DNA of 64,000 nt from Okapia johnstoni (lineage: Eukaryota > Chordata > Mammalia > Artiodactyla > Giraffidae), in the NCBI GenBank assembly GCA_024291935.2, contig CM044308.1, positions 117,764,501-117,828,500 of the forward strand, written 5' to 3'. Positions within the stretch are counted from its first letter, which is position 1, and each line of letters opens with the position of its first letter. Shown here one piece after another: positions 11,186 to 23,454 of the stretch. The translations under genes were made by a program, and so were the position numbers. The notes below the pieces were generated by a model. That model was not told where the DNA came from. It searched no databases and saw only the letters and a program-made list of their open reading frames with translations.

Positions 11186-12189
11186 TCAGGTTGCTTCCTT
11201 ATCTAACTACTCATCACTATTAAAGATTGTTTCTAGGGTTGAAGACAATCCTAATTCCCAAAACCCACAACAATAAAGTAAATGTTCTGACCAGCCTGGC
11301 TACAGTAGTTTTTCAAGCTTCCATAGCTCCATGAGCCACACAGGGCTCATCTTTTCAGGGTGGGTGGAATCATGGCGTAAGAATCTGACACTCTGCCCGG
11401 TTTCCAACTTGGTCGCTTTGGAAAAGCACTAACTCTGCTGACCTCATCTGACTCTCTACATAGTATAAATGCCTAATGAACCACATTGGACAAATTAGAG
11501 AGCAGCTTAATAGGGACCAAAAGTCTTCCTATGTAGAACTCATTCCCTAAGAAACACACCAAACACAGCATAGATTTCAAAGCTAGGTCAACAGGTATTG
11601 TGTAAATATCAAACAGAAAGTTATCAAGAAATGACTGCCTTCATTTCTCACCTAGACTTTAGGAACAATATGAGAATCAATAATACTCTGTGGTGGCAGG
11701 ACTAGAGGAAAACAACTGTTACAGATGAGAATTTAAATGGTTACAATTCTTCTAAAGGCCAATCTGGCAGTATCTTCCAAAAGCCTAAAAAAGAAACAAG
11801 TACAATCCCTTTGTCCCAGCAATCCAATTTACAGGAATGCAAATCTATGCTGCCCAATACTGTATTCACTCATCACATCTGGCTACTGAGCAGACAAAAT
11901 GTGGTTAGTCCAAATCAAGATGAGCTTTAAATGCAGAATACACTTTGAATTCCAAAGACCTGACATAAAAAAATACATATATATGTAAGATATCTATCTC
12001 ATTAATATTTATATATTGACTATATGTTAAACTCACATTTTTAATATACTCCATTAAATAAAATATGCTACAGAAATTAATTTTACCTGTTTCTTTTCAC
12101 TCTTTTTTAAAATTTGATTACTAGGCAATTTGAAATTATGTATGTGACTGGCACTATATTTATATTGGACAGTACTACTTTTAGACAAA

Positions 12190-12630
12190 ATGCACAAATA
12201 TGTATGTACAAGGGTGTTTACCAAAGCATGCTTTATCCAAGTGAAAGATTAAAATAAACCTGAGCATCCATCAATACGGATTTGCTAAATAAACTGCAAT
12301 AAATCTATTAAATGGAATATTCTATAGCCATTGAAAATGCTGATATACATCTAAATACAGTGACATAAAATAATATATTAAGTAGAAAAAATAAGCTTAT
12401 AGAATAGTACATAAGATTTTATGTTTGTTTTTAAAAAGTGTGTGTGTATGTGTGTGTGCGCACAGAAAAAGGTTTGAAAGGATATTCATCAAAATGAAAA
12501 CCATGGTTACCTCTGGGCGGTAAGATTACAAGTAATCCTTATTTTCTTCTTTATGCTTTTAAGTATTTTCTGAATTTTTGAATTAGGCATGACATAATTA
12601 TATAATTAGAACAGTAAAGCTATTTTTTAA
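12190..12630 (+). repeat. L1M-type 3' region
   Basis: 'gagcatccatcaatacgga', 'aaatggaatattctatagcc' and 'ggttacctctgggcgg' follow the order of the old L1 3' region on the plus strand. Divergence is high. Confidence 0.6.
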
Positions 12631-14737
12631 AAAATGATAGCCATTAGCTGAAACAAAAAGATCAATCTTCCTCACGCCAGCTTGGCTAGATAAAAGTCTG
12701 GGGTAATAAGGGTCCTTAATCCTACCCAGCACTACACTTTGAGAAGCTTAAGGGTGCCTTCATCCTAAGCAATACTTAAACCCATCCCAAGTAATTAAGA
12801 GTATTCCAGGGTTCTACAGATCATTCATGAGAACTCTGCCACGAACCCATAAAGTGTTAATTGAGAGAACACTGAAATAGATGTTCATGGATTTGTCACC
12901 TAAGGCAACTAAGTAATTAACAAAGGGGGAATTTCGCTGACAATACTGGTTGCCTATGGTACAGCGAACTGGGTGGCAGGGGTATGGGGTGGAAAGGACG
13001 ATTTTCTCTATAGCGTCATTAGTGTCTTTTGAATTTTGAGCCATGTGAAGTAAGTAAGCAGTGCCTACCTAAAAATAAATAAAATTTATAAAAACCAAAA
13101 CAGAAACCTTATTTATCAAGATTCTGATTGCCATGACTTACTCAAAATTTTAAAAGTTGTTGTTTAAGGTGTCTATTAGTGCTGTGGTCAAATTGGGATT
13201 AAAATATTTAGTCCATTTAAGTCAAAATAGTTAAGGGGCCCAGGGAAGGGCCACAGAGAGATATGAGGGTAAACGTGAACTAGAAGACAGGAAGAATGGG
13301 AACTGGGAAGACAGGGTGGAGCAGGGCAAGAAAAATTTAATTTACTAATCGTGGAATTTGCTGTCATACTCTTAAGCAAGTGAAAAAAAACCTCAACATT
13401 TCCTCTATAGTTACATCACATTATACTGTGTTCTTGGGGGGGTTTTGCTTACAGGAAGTATCAAAATGTCAACCATTGTTTCTATTAAAGGTCTTTAATG
13501 ATATTGCATTTTGGATGTGTAATGAAACATGGTGCTCACTGCAGTTTGTAATGCATCTCATTAAATACATTAATAACATGCATTTCGCTAAAAGGTCAAC
13601 TTATTACGGCTGAAGTTTGGCTTTCCTGTAACCATTTCATCTAAAGCTACAGCGCAAACTGGAAAAGACAGGAGAGCACCTGTTACAGGAATGCTCTCTC
13701 AGTTCCCCCTCCATCCAAACCAGCTATGCTTAATTAAGAAATCACTGTTAGCGTTTTTGTGTGGAAGAATGGTATTGTGATTTTTTAAAAACTCCTTTTT
13801 TCTCAGAGATCCACGCTGATTCCCTGATAAAATGATAGGCTGTCTGGTATCTGCTTCAAAATAAAGCAGAAGAAGGAGAAAAGTTAGTTTAAATAGATGA
13901 AATAAGACGGGCCATGAGGTGATAATTGCTTAACTGGTAATGGTGTATAGGTTCACTACACGTACAACTCTCTCTACTTTTATATAGGTTTGATATATTC
14001 CATAATGAAAAGTTTTTAGATATACTCATGCTGGAGGTTTCCTTAAGTACCTTACCTTCTTCTTTATATACTGTTGTCACCAACATAAAAGAACTATCTC
14101 CTAATGCTACAGATAGAAGTTTTTAAAAGAAAATAAGAGAGAAAAAGCTCACCTCTTTAGAGAAATGGTTCTGTGCATGGAAAATCTCTTAATTTTGCTA
14201 TGGTTACTTCGTGACTTACCACTTATGCAACTACAAAAATATCCCCAAAAAATGCCTCTGAAATTATTTCACAGCAGGAGTTATAATCACTAACATGTAA
14301 TATCAGCATGATTGGGGACCAAGAGCACTGGGGAAGAAAGGAGAGATTTGCTTAGTTTCTGAAAAGTACAGTTAAGGTGCTTAGGGTACAAAGGCACGCT
14401 GCCGTGGAGAGAATGTGTCAAGAAAACACAGCCTGAGAAGAAGATCCTAAATGCAGTGAAACTGACACTGAGAGGATAAAAGAGGAGGCTGAGATGAGAA
14501 GGGATCAGAAATGCAGGAGAACCCACACATCACACGTGGGAGCACAAAAGCCAAAGGGAAATAATTTCAAGGAAAGGGTGAATGCTCCAGGGAGGTAGTA
14601 ACTGGCCTTGGGCAATAAAGACATCTCTGATCACTTTTCATAAGTCATAAGAGGCCAAGGCTGAATTGTAAGTATCATAGTAGAATATAACACTACTCAT
14701 TTTCAAGAACAAATGGTTCATTTAAATTATATAAGGG

Positions 14738-14883
14738 GGACTTTCCTGGTGGTCCAGTGGCTAAGACTCCTCACTCCCAATGCAGGGGGCCTGGGTTCGA
14801 TCCCTGATCAGGAAACTAAGATCCCACATGCCTCAACTAAGACCCGGCACAGCCAAATAAATAAATAAAAATATAAAAAATAA
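14738..14883 (+). repeat. CHR-type SINE (short)
   Basis: Head gggactttcctggtggtcc, B box gggttcgatccctga, tail 'gcacagccaaataaataaat'. The middle 'gcaactactgagcc' block is missing. Confidence 0.87.
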
Positions 14884-14931
14884 ATTGTATAGGGAATTCG
14901 AATACTAGTAAAAAGTCAAAAAACACTGAAG

Positions 14932-15137
14932 GGACTTCCCTGGTGGTCCAGTGAATCTGCCTGGCAATGCAGGGGACACGGGTTTGATCCCTGGTCAGGG
15001 AACCAAGACCCCACATGTCACAGAGCAACTGGGCCCATGCACTGCAACTACTAAGCCGCCACGCCAAAAGTCGGTGCACTGCAAGGAAAGATCCTGTGTA
15101 CTGCAATTAAGACCCAAGGCATCCAGATGTACTAAAA
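14932..15137 (+). repeat. CHR-type SINE
   Basis: Head gggacttccctggtggtcca, then 'acgggtttgatccctggtc', then 'gcactgcaactactaagcc'. It lies only 50 bp from the previous copy, in the same orientation. Confidence 0.87.
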
Positions 15138-15209
15138 AACAAAACACTGGAGACAGCAGGGATGGTGGTTAGTCAAACTGATGACCACTATTCAGAGGGG
15201 TGAACACTG

Positions 15210-15400
15210 AAAAAGAGAATGTGTGTACCTAACACTTGTGGTGTGCGGTGTGCCAGACACTGTGCTAATAATGCTTGATATCGATCATGTTCTTTAATCC
15301 TCACAATCATATTATCCCCATCTGACTGTGAAGTTAAGTAACTTGCTCAAGGTCACTCAGCTAATCCACTGCAGAGATGGAATCTAAACCCAGGCAGTTT
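15210..15400 (+). repeat. MIR SINE
   Basis: 'gtgccagacactgtgctaat' and 'taacttgctcaaggtcactc' with 'gctaat' are the MIR core and 3' part. Confidence 0.8.
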
Positions 15401-15684
15401 GACCTTACTGGAAGACCAACCAAATTGAAGAGAGATTTAATTGAAGAAAATAAGCTGCAGTGTTTGTTTTGGGGTCAGTACAAATTCAGCCAATGTTCCA
15501 CACCAGCCATATATATATATAAAACACAGTATAAATTGTTCATCCAGAGTAAGGTAACCAAGAAGTTTTTCTTAAGCTCTGTTCACCGAGATAGGGAAAC
15601 ACACAAATACCAGTCATAAAGGTAACAACAAAAATTAGCTACCCTTCAGACGCACAGAAATTCTGGTAATAAGAAAACTTTCCT

Positions 15685-15865
15685 AGATAACTAATAAGCA
15701 CCTACTGTGGAGCACAGGGAATTCTAATCAATACTCCATAATATATGGGAAAAGAATCTAAAAAAGAGTGGATATATGTCTCTGTATAACTGATTCATTT
15801 TGCTGTACACATGAAACTAACACAACAGTGTAAATCAACTATACTCTAGTAAAAATTAAAAAAAG
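15685..15865 (+). repeat. Artiodactyl L1 3' end
   Basis: 'tgtggagcacagggaattct', 'gtctctgtataactgattca', 'tttgctgtacacatgaaact' and 'gtaaatcaactatactctag' end in an A-rich tail. Confidence 0.85.
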
Positions 15866-16729
15866 AAAACTCTCCACCCTCCCATCTGAGACTATGTGAC
15901 ACCAAACAAACACTACTTTCTTCTCCCTTTTCCTGTGCAACCCATTCAATCAGGTTGAGAGACATCTGTCAGATTAACTAGAATGCACCAATAAGGCAAA
16001 GAAGCAATTGGTTAAGTAGGAAAAGAGATAGATTAAAAAGACTTGAACTGTTGCAAAAATAAAAGTTACATAACAGTAAAATAGCTAAAGAAACTAAACT
16101 GCGTCCAAGAGTAACAATGTGTCCCTTAAACCACCCACTGACTAACCCTTAAAATAACTACATTTTGAGATGAATCTCAAAAAAGGGGGTGGGGGGACGG
16201 TTGGCTCAAGCAAGAAGAGTAATGAGTAACAAAACGGAAAAAGCTTCATTAGGAAACATTGAAGACATTTAATCTAGTGCAGTTGAGGTCTCCTTCCAAA
16301 TTTCCATACCAGAAATTAGGGCACTAGGGCATTAAAAATAGCAGAGAAATGCTCCAAAAACCTCAAAAATGCTGGAAACCATCAAGCTATCATTTATTTG
16401 AGGGAGGAAGGGAGGAAGAGTTGGGAAGCGGCTTACAAAAGACCCACCCTCACAGGATCTGCAGGTTCCTGACTTCAAGTGTGGCAGGACATACAATCTA
16501 AAGACTGGCCGCTTGGAAGTCATTCCCCACTAAACAAGGAAGTCCCCTCTGAGAAAGATTCACAGGACTCCCTACCCTAGAAATCCCACACTTTTCTCTG
16601 GAATGGTTTAAGGTGATTCTACCAAGAGGCAGACACCAAATCAGATGTCCTCCTCAGGACCCTTCTCATTCAAACTCCGTGATATTATAAAAACAAGCTT
16701 GAAAGAGCAAATGACAACACTAAGCCTCA

Positions 16730-16928
16730 AGACTTCCCTGGTGGTCCCGTGGCTCAGACCCTGTACTCCCAATGCAGGGGGCCCAGGTTCAATCTCTGGT
16801 CAGGGACCTAGATCTCACATGCCACAACTAAGAGTTCGCATGCCTCAAGTAAAGATCTTACATGCCACTACCAAAAATCCTGCATACTGCAACTAAGACC
16901 CAGCACAGCCAAACAAATCAATATTAAA
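16730..16928 (+). repeat. CHR-type SINE
   Basis: Starts gacttccctggtggtcccg, then 'cccaggttcaatctctggtc', ending 'agacccagcacagccaaa'. Confidence 0.87.
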
Positions 16929-17420
16929 AAAAACAAAACACAAAGTCTCAGCCTGCAAACAAGGGATGGCAGTCCCAGCACCCCGTACCTCCCTCAGCCC
17001 CAGTCCTCCAGTGCTGCTGGGCACACAGGCACACAGCAGGCGGCTCCTAGAGCGGAAGGCAGAAAGGCTGGAGGAGTCTGTCTCTGCCAGGCGGGATCCA
17101 GCTATGTAACTATGGGCAACTCATTCTCTCCGGGCTTTGATTCGCTCATCTGGAAAATAATCACTAAATTCCTTTTCTTTTCTAAAATTCTGGGACTTCA
17201 CAGACCAGCAGTTCTGCTTTACAACTTTTTCCTCCCTCTATGCAACTCAGAGGAAGACAGAAGTAAGGTCATCTCTGTATGTTGTTCTAGAAACTACCCA
17301 AGAAAGCAAGGAATCCTTTAAGTACATGATACACAACTTAAACCAACTGAGTTTAGTCATTTACTGTCTCTCTTTTGTTTTGTACCAGCGGGTTCTCTCT
17401 GAGCATTAAAAGAGTGGCTC

Positions 17421-17640
17421 AGGGACTTCCCTCAAGGTTTAGTGGCTAAGACTCCACACTTCCAGCGCAGGGTCCCCAGGTCCGAACCCTGGTCAGGGAA
17501 CTGGATCCCACAGGCTGCAGCCAAGAGTTCTCACACCACTACTAAAGAACCCAGCACTGTGCAACAAAGATCGAAGATCCTGCGTGTCCCAACTAAGACC
17601 CAGCACAGTCAAATAAATAAATATTTAAAAAAACAAAAAA
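17421..17640 (+). repeat. CHR-type SINE
   Basis: Starts gggacttccctcaaggttt, then 'ggtccgaaccctggtcagg', ending 'cccagcacagtcaaataaat'. It lies about 300 bp beyond the AATF exon 4 donor. Confidence 0.86.
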
Positions 17641-17937
17641 CCTAAAGATTTTAAAATAAAAATTTTTTAAAATAACTCATAACCAAGGGGAGGGGTCGGG
17701 CATGTGAGATCAGGGGTAGAAATAAGGAGAATAGACAGAACTCCATCTGTCCTGATCAAAGTTGCCTTCATTTGACAAAAGGGTTATATTGCTATCTTTT
17801 TTTAAGTTAAAAACCACTATCTTATATCATCACTAAAGCCAAGTCTTCTCAACTCTGTGGTGCTGTGAATACAATCCCAGTAGATCCCAGTGAACCCCCG
17901 GGTTCTGAGCATCCCAGTGCGGCATGAGTACTCTTAC

Positions 17938-18075
17938 TGTTTTTCAGGGCACTGGCAAATTCTGGGCCACCTTTGTCCTTGAAGACAGGGAAAATATCTG
18001 GTTGAGGAAGCTGATTGGTGGTCAGCAGAGCCTTTTGCAGCTTTATCCTTCCTTCCAAGAGCTGGTCCCACAGTG
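17938..18075 (-). CDS. AATF: AATF coding exon 4
   Basis: 138 nt, residues 238-283 plus one base of codon 284. The acceptor is TTTCAG|CA and the donor AACA|GTAAGA. It encodes [31 protein letters not shown] and [14 protein letters not shown], part of the AATF-Che1 domain. The next exon (expected to begin with the rest of a Ser codon) was not found within the 17.9 kb to the left. Confidence 0.96.
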
Positions 18076-18689
18076 CTGAAACAGAAAATAGAATTCCATT
18101 TCTCAGTTATAAAATCTTCCTGGGGTGGGGAGTAGGGGAGGGATCAGAAATCAAAACAGCCTCTAAGCAGCAGGGCTTTATCACAGTTTCATACCATGGA
18201 AACGCTCTATTTATTACAGGAAATAAATCTAGTATCTGGATGCATGAGATATCTGGGTAAATCCAGTGTCTTGACTTGCTACGTGAGAGAAAGGATGCCA
18301 CAGCCCACTGAGAGAAGATGCTCTTCTCAACCTTCCTCAACGGCCCGAACTGCTAGGGCAGAGCCAGGGAAGCAGTGAGGGTGGCGGTGGTGGGCCAAGC
18401 ACTGGGGGATGGTGCTTTAGGCCTCTAGGTAAGGGGGGCATGTCACTAACAAACTGGCAGGACACCAGACACAGTAGAGAGCAAAAGCTTCCCTGCTGGC
18501 TCAGACGGTAAAGAATCTGCCTACAGAGCAGGAGATGTGGGTTAGATCCTGGGTGGGGAAGACCCCCTGGAGAAGGAAATGGCTGCCCACTCCAGTATTC
18601 TTGCCTGGAGAATTCCATGGACAGAGGGGCCTGGCGGGCTACAGTCAATGGGGGTTGCAAAGAGTTGGACAGGACTGAGTGACTGACAC

Positions 18690-18734
<45 letters not shown>

Positions 18735-21700
18735 AGAGAGAGAGAGACCAAACTGCCTAAAACAGACAAACAAAACGGAGAGCAAATGCAGACACTCTGA
18801 AAAATAAGCAAACAGTGTACAAACCTATCTGATTCTTCACAGCTCGGCCTTTCTCCACCTCCTCGGAAACTTTGACCTCAGAGAAGGTCATCACCACCCC
18901 GTCGTCCTCCCTGGCCCTGTCTTCGGCCTTGTCTTCCTCACTCACATCTTCAAAGTCTTCCTCACCTTCCCCTTCTTCCATACCACTCTCCTCCTCGTCT
19001 TCCTCTTCCTCCTCACTGCTACCAAGGTCGTCCATTCCCTCAGTAAATTTTTCAAAGTCACTGATGCTCTGGACACTGAAGCCCGACGACATCCATGAGT
19101 GGCTCCCACTCCTCTTCTTCCAGGCCGGGGTGCCGTCCCCCTCATCCCCGCCCTCCTGATCCTCAGCACTCATGGCTTCCTCATCGGACTCCTCCAGGCC
19201 CAGGCCCTCTGATTCTCCATCTGCAGACCCGTCCTCATCAGATATTTCTTTATCTAAACGAGGGAGGGAAAAGGAAAAACTTGAAACAAATACTCGGTCA
19301 TATCTTTCATTTCACCTAAAGGATTATGGCACCTGTCCAAAAAAAAAAAAGTATTACCGTACTCAATGCAACTCAATAAACAGTACACATCTGCTATCTC
19401 TAAAAGGCTAAAGGAGAAGTAAAAATGAATAAAACATGGATCCTACCCTAATGAAAGGTTCTAGTATTATAAAAACGATAATACAGAGAAGAGTTAAGTG
19501 TTTTGACTGAGTTTTAAAAACCAAATCAGGGAGGAGATTTTAACTGTGGGGCAAGCAAATTTAAGCAAGGTTATAGGGAAAAGGTAGCCTTTGGCCTGGA
19601 CCTTGAAAAATGGTCAAGTTTCAGCTCGTGTGAGGGAATTACTGATTTTCCCAAACCTAATTCTGAAAAAAAATTGAGTTTATTATTAACTATCCCAAAT
19701 GCACAATCCCTACCACACTAGCGATGCTTATTATTAAATACTTCTTAAGCACCTATTATAAACCAGCCTTGGATAAAAACTAGAGACAAATAGAACGTAG
19801 TATCTGTGGGGAGGGGTTCACAGTCTGCTAGGAGTGGTAGACACACACAACCAACAACCACACTGCAGTGTTGTTAGTATAGTGAGAGATGGCTTCAGGT
19901 GAAAGATACCTTATAGCTTTACTTATTAAGCATAAGTAGCAGCTCATCAGACAGAGACAGGGGAAGGAAAGGAAAAGCAGCAGAGACGAAGGTCCAGCAC
20001 ACAAAAGTGTACTGAGGGAATTCCACTGGGATCTACTGCTTGCAAGTCTGCCTGCCAATGCAGGGGACAAGCGTTCAATCCCTGGTTCAGAAGATTCCAC
20101 ATGCTGTTTGGTGCAAGAGGGCAACTAAGCCTGTGAGCTGCAACTACTGAAGCCCATGCATTGTAGAGCTTGCTCTGCAACAAGAGATGCCACTGCAATG
20201 AGAAGTCCATGCACCACAACTAAAGAAAGCCTACATGAAGCAACACAGACCCAGCACAGCCAAAAATTAATTAAAAAAAAAAAAAAGTACACTGAGGTGC
20301 AGAATGCTGGGATATGAGCCCAAAGAGTTATTCAGGGTTTTCTGGGTTTTTTTTAATTTTAGGCCATGCCATGCAGCATGCAGGGCTTCCCAGGTGGTGC
20401 TAGTGGTAAAGAACCCACCAGCCAAATGCAGGAGAGGTAAGAGATGCAGGTACGATCCCTGGGTTGGGAAGATCCCCTGGAGGACATGGCAACCCAGTTC
20501 AGTATTCTTGACCAGAGAATCCCATGGACAGAGAAGGCTACAGTCTATAGGGTCGCACAGAATCAGACACAACTGAAGCAGCTTAGCACAAACGCATGCA
20601 GTATGCTAGTTCCCTGACCAGGGATCCAACCCGTGCCTCCTGCAACAGAAGTGCACAGTATTAACCACTGGACCTCCAGAGAAGTCCCACCAGGAGGGGT
20701 TTTGTCTTCCATGGGAAGGTGTCTGAACTTGATCCTTCAGTAAATGAAATATTAGTTATGGCTTCTGATTTTACTTATAGAAAAATCTGATTATAGAAAT
20801 TAAATTACAGAAAAAATTACTTTTACTTCTGATACTTACAGGTCTTTATGTATCATCATTGATCATCCAATCTTCCAGTGCAGAACACAAAGGTCCCACA
20901 TACAGAAAGCATAATTGTACAGGGGCCTGTTACCAACAACTTTCTTCATAAAACAAAGATTTTATGAAAACATAATAGGTCTTAAGTACTTCTTTAAGTG
21001 ACTATCAGATATACTTTAATACATAGATTTAAGACACAGAAGGCTGTCAAAACTATACAGTTCCAAACAGTATAGAGAAATAATCCTTTAAGTTCTTTAC
21101 ATGTATGATAGTAGTTTAAAGTATAGATCTTAGAGTCAGACTGCCTTATTTGAGTTCCGGCCTGCACTTACTAGATATACGACCTTGTGCAAGTTACATA
21201 ACAAATATGCCCCTCAATTTCCTTATCTGCAAAAAGGGAATAACAGTAGCAACCTCACAGGGCTGCTGGGAAGATTAAACAAGATGATCATGTACCCAGA
21301 ACTGTTTCAAGGCCTAAATCAGAGAGATCATAGCATGACTGAGTATTTCTTTCACATTATCTGTGGGTTCTCAACATGGTCCCTCTGACCTCTCTAAAGG
21401 AAAACAAATAGCATCCACTCATGAATCACCATATCCAGCCCCCTTCTTCCACTCAGAGAAACTCACAATCTTTGAAACTATAAGCCCACATCCTCCTAAT
21501 TCTTGCAGCAAACAGGGAAGGGTTATGAAATTTTTACAATGGCAAAGAAATGAGTGTCACAAATTAATATTATCCAGTGACTCAATGCAAGACTTGACAA
21601 ACCAAAGGAAAATCTATGAATAGCATGCTCATCAGACACAATGCTTTTTCAACACATGTGTGCAAGCATGTCTGCTAAGTTGCTTCAGTCATGTCCAACT

Positions 21701-23454
21701 CTGTGCGACTCCATGGATTATATATATCCTGCCAGGTTCCTCACTTCATTGGATTCTCCAGGCAAGAATACTGGAGTGGTTGTCATGCCCTTCTCCAGGA
21801 GATCTTCCTGAACCAGGGATCGAACCCACACTGGCAGGTGGGTTCTTTACTACTAGCGCCACCTGGGAATCCCAACTCATAGCCCTCTCCAAAATTTAAA
21901 TATGGAAGGCCTTCTCTGTCACTCCATTTCAGGGTGAACCATTAGTGTAAACATTAGGAATAGAGCAACTTAATAGCTCTAGGCTTTAGATTCCTTACAA
22001 AGTGAAATTAAGTACTTCAGAGGGCCATTTCTAATGCCGAATCAGTGTTCTCTCCTAAGACAGTAAGTGGGGCACCCAGACTGGCTGTGCAGAGACCACC
22101 AAAAAAAAGATTTTAACCCCCCAAAATTAGGAAAGACATGCAAATAGGTCTACTCACCAGATGAACCTGACAGAGTCTGCTCCCAATGGTCTTCCTTCCA
22201 CGCTTTTCTAGACGTGGTCTTGCCAGAATATCTCTTGTCTGTGTCCAAGAGGGAGGCTGATGCCAGCTTTCGAATGCTACCCACCGCCTGAAAATCACCT
22301 TCCCCATCTTCCCCTTCATCAAACCTGTCAATCACTTTGGCAGCAGTGGCTGTCCGGGGAGGGGAAAAAGTAATCAGAACCTCCTGGTTAGAACCAACTT
22401 TAAGGGCAACCCTGTTCAACCTTTTAAATTCATGCTTGAACGTCCTCTGCAAAATCCCCACCAACTTCCAAGAACAGAGACCTCACTACTACCTCCAGAC
22501 CACTCACTACCTTGCTGCTGTTCCTTAACAGAAAGCTGACTCTCTGCATCTACCAGAAAGATATTTCCAGGCCTTATATCATAGAAAACTAAGTCTAAAT
22601 TCCTCCTCCACATGCGACAGTCGCTCAGATATTTCAAGTCAGCCATCATCATATTCTATCCTACTCCAGCCCATGCCTCGGGAGTTTTCTTTGCTTACCC
22701 AGGCTAAACAACCCCAGTTCCTCCAACTGATTATTCCTAAGAAACTGTTCAGCACTCACATTTATCCCTCAATATTCTCCCTTCCTCGCACTTCTCGGAC
22801 TCAAGCCTAAAGCAGGATTACTCTCACTAGACGCTGAACAGCAGCTTACAGAACGGCAGCCTTATTCGTCAACCACTAAGCAAGAGTGTTGAGGCCTAAA
22901 AAGGCTTACGGGGCACCACGGACGCCTACTTCTTCCTTCAATCCTCCAAGTAAGTTATCAGAGGCAGGCAGTTTGTTTTTCTTTAAAGAATGAAACTTCC
23001 TTCTCCTCATTTCTAATGCGATGCCAGTAAGAGCATCCTGAAAGATGACTACCAACCCGAGGCCAACCTGGCTGTCTGCCACAGCACTGGATCAACAGTT
23101 GACCCAAGCCTGAGTGCTCCGGGCGCCCCGCCCACCCGAGCACCAGGTCCAGAAAGCGCGTCAGGAGAATCCCGACGCTCTCCTCCCCGAGTCCCGGAGC
23201 GGGGGGGGGGGGGGCCTTCCCGGGAAGCGACTTCCTCTGCGCAAGGGGAAAAGAGGGTAGGCTGGGAGGCAAGGCCCCGCTGCCGGCCCCCTACGCGCCG
23301 CCCGAGTCCTCCCGGGGCCGGGCCCGCGGCTCCTCACGTGGCCTTGCTCCCGTCAGGCCTCACCCTCCTCTGGGTCGGCCTCAGGATCTGCCTCGCGCGG
23401 ACGCGGGTTCAACAACTGCTCCAGCTGCAGCGCCAGAGACTGCGGTCCCGCCAT
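17938..23454 (-). CDS. AATF: AATF (apoptosis-antagonizing transcription factor, Che-1/TRB), exons 1-4, partial
   Basis: Four exons splice in phase to give residues 1-283 of AATF. They begin [17 protein letters not shown] and end at SALKN. Seen: a strong initiation context (GACCATGG); a conserved N-terminus; a [15 protein letters not shown] block; a long glutamate/aspartate-rich stretch around residues 155-215; and the start of the AATF-Che1 domain from about residue 224 ([15 protein letters not shown], then [17 protein letters not shown]). Every exon junction is phase 1 with GT/AG ends. Family knowledge: AATF binds RNA polymerase II and Rb, takes part in the p53/ATM stress response, and works in a nucleolar complex with NGDN and NOL10 in 40S ribosome maturation. 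The C-terminal TRAUB region is encoded outside what I could find. The gene follows LHX1 head to tail, about 4.4 kb downstream. Assignment rests on remembered human AATF; confidence is high for identity and exon ends. Confidence 0.96.
18488..18690 (+). repeat. Bov-tA SINE in AATF intron 3
   Basis: 'gcttccctgctggctcagac', 'cactccagtattcttgcctg', 'gagaattccatggacag' and 'tgcaaagagttggacaggac' show a sense-strand Bov-tA. It sits in the 749-bp intron 3 of AATF, antisense to the gene. Confidence 0.92.
18692..18747. repeat. (AC)n(GA)n microsatellite at SINE tail
   Basis: About twenty AC repeats are followed by about eight GA repeats, starting at the Bov-tA 3' end. The SINE tail most likely seeded it. 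It should be length-polymorphic. Confidence 0.93.
18825..19253 (-). CDS. AATF: AATF coding exon 3 (acidic region)
   Basis: 429 nt, residues 95-237 plus one base of codon 238. The acceptor is TTTAG|AT and the donor ATAG|GTTTGT. It carries [10 protein letters not shown], the conserved [20 protein letters not shown] block and a Glu/Asp/Ser-rich run, then [18 protein letters not shown]. The segment between the two acidic blocks (around residues 115-145) looks poorly conserved against remembered human AATF. The exon is in frame and shows no internal stop. Confidence 0.95.
20012..20290 (+). repeat. CHR-type SINE
   Basis: 'gggaattccactgggatcta', 'gcgttcaatccctggttcag', 'gcacagccaaaaattaatt' and a poly-A end. 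It lies in AATF intron 2. Confidence 0.83.
20347..20695 (-). repeat. CHR SINE (minus) split by a Bov-tA SINE (plus)
   Basis: The outer antisense CHR runs from 'tttttttaattttaggcc' to 'accactggacctcc'. At 20383-20585 a sense Bov-tA (gggcttcccaggtggtgcta to cagacacaactgaag) interrupts it. The octamer gcatgcag flanks the insert on both sides, consistent with a target-site duplication, so the Bov-tA is the younger. Confidence 0.82.
21110..21330 (+). repeat. MIR SINE
   Basis: 'gtcagactgccttatttgag', 'gaccttgtgcaagtta' and 'cagggctgctgggaagatta' are the MIR sense layout. Confidence 0.78.
21662..21873 (-). repeat. Bov-tA SINE
   Basis: Antisense copy: 'cagtcatgtccaactctgtg', 'ggattctccaggcaagaata', 'accagggatcgaaccc' and 'gccacctgggaatccc'. 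This is the last young SINE before the LHX1-centred transposon-poor block. Confidence 0.9.
22158..22349 (-). CDS. AATF: AATF coding exon 2
   Basis: 192 nt, residues 31-94 plus one base of codon 95. The acceptor is GGACAG followed by CC-ACT-GCT, which completes Ala31; the donor is G|GTGAGT. The exon contains [32 protein letters not shown] and a tryptophan-containing KEDHWEQTL segment, all recognisable as AATF. Confidence 0.96.
23201..23214 (+). repeat. G14 homopolymer in AATF intron 1
   Basis: Fourteen consecutive G on the plus strand lie inside the promoter CpG island. It may form a G-quadruplex. On the AATF sense strand it is C14. Confidence 0.9.
23364..23454 (-). CDS. AATF: AATF coding exon 1
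   Basis: It encodes residues 1-30 plus the first base of codon 31 (91 nt). ATG is the complement of 23452-23454 in a GGTGACCATGG context. The exon ends GAG-GAG-G before the donor GTGAGG. The start is chosen because it matches the family N-terminus and lies inside the promoter CpG island. Confidence 0.95.

Larger units (their letters stand above)
1..17937 (-). other. AATF intron 4 (partial, runs off the left edge)
   Basis: No further AATF exon was recognised here by reading for the expected peptide blocks, so I treat all of it as intron. It is AT-rich and heavily populated by repeats, listed separately. Unlisted stretches (for example 1-560, 11.2-12.2, 12.65-14.7, 15.9-16.7 kb) show no gene or repeat I can name with confidence. 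A short diverged exon could have been missed. Confidence 0.75.
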
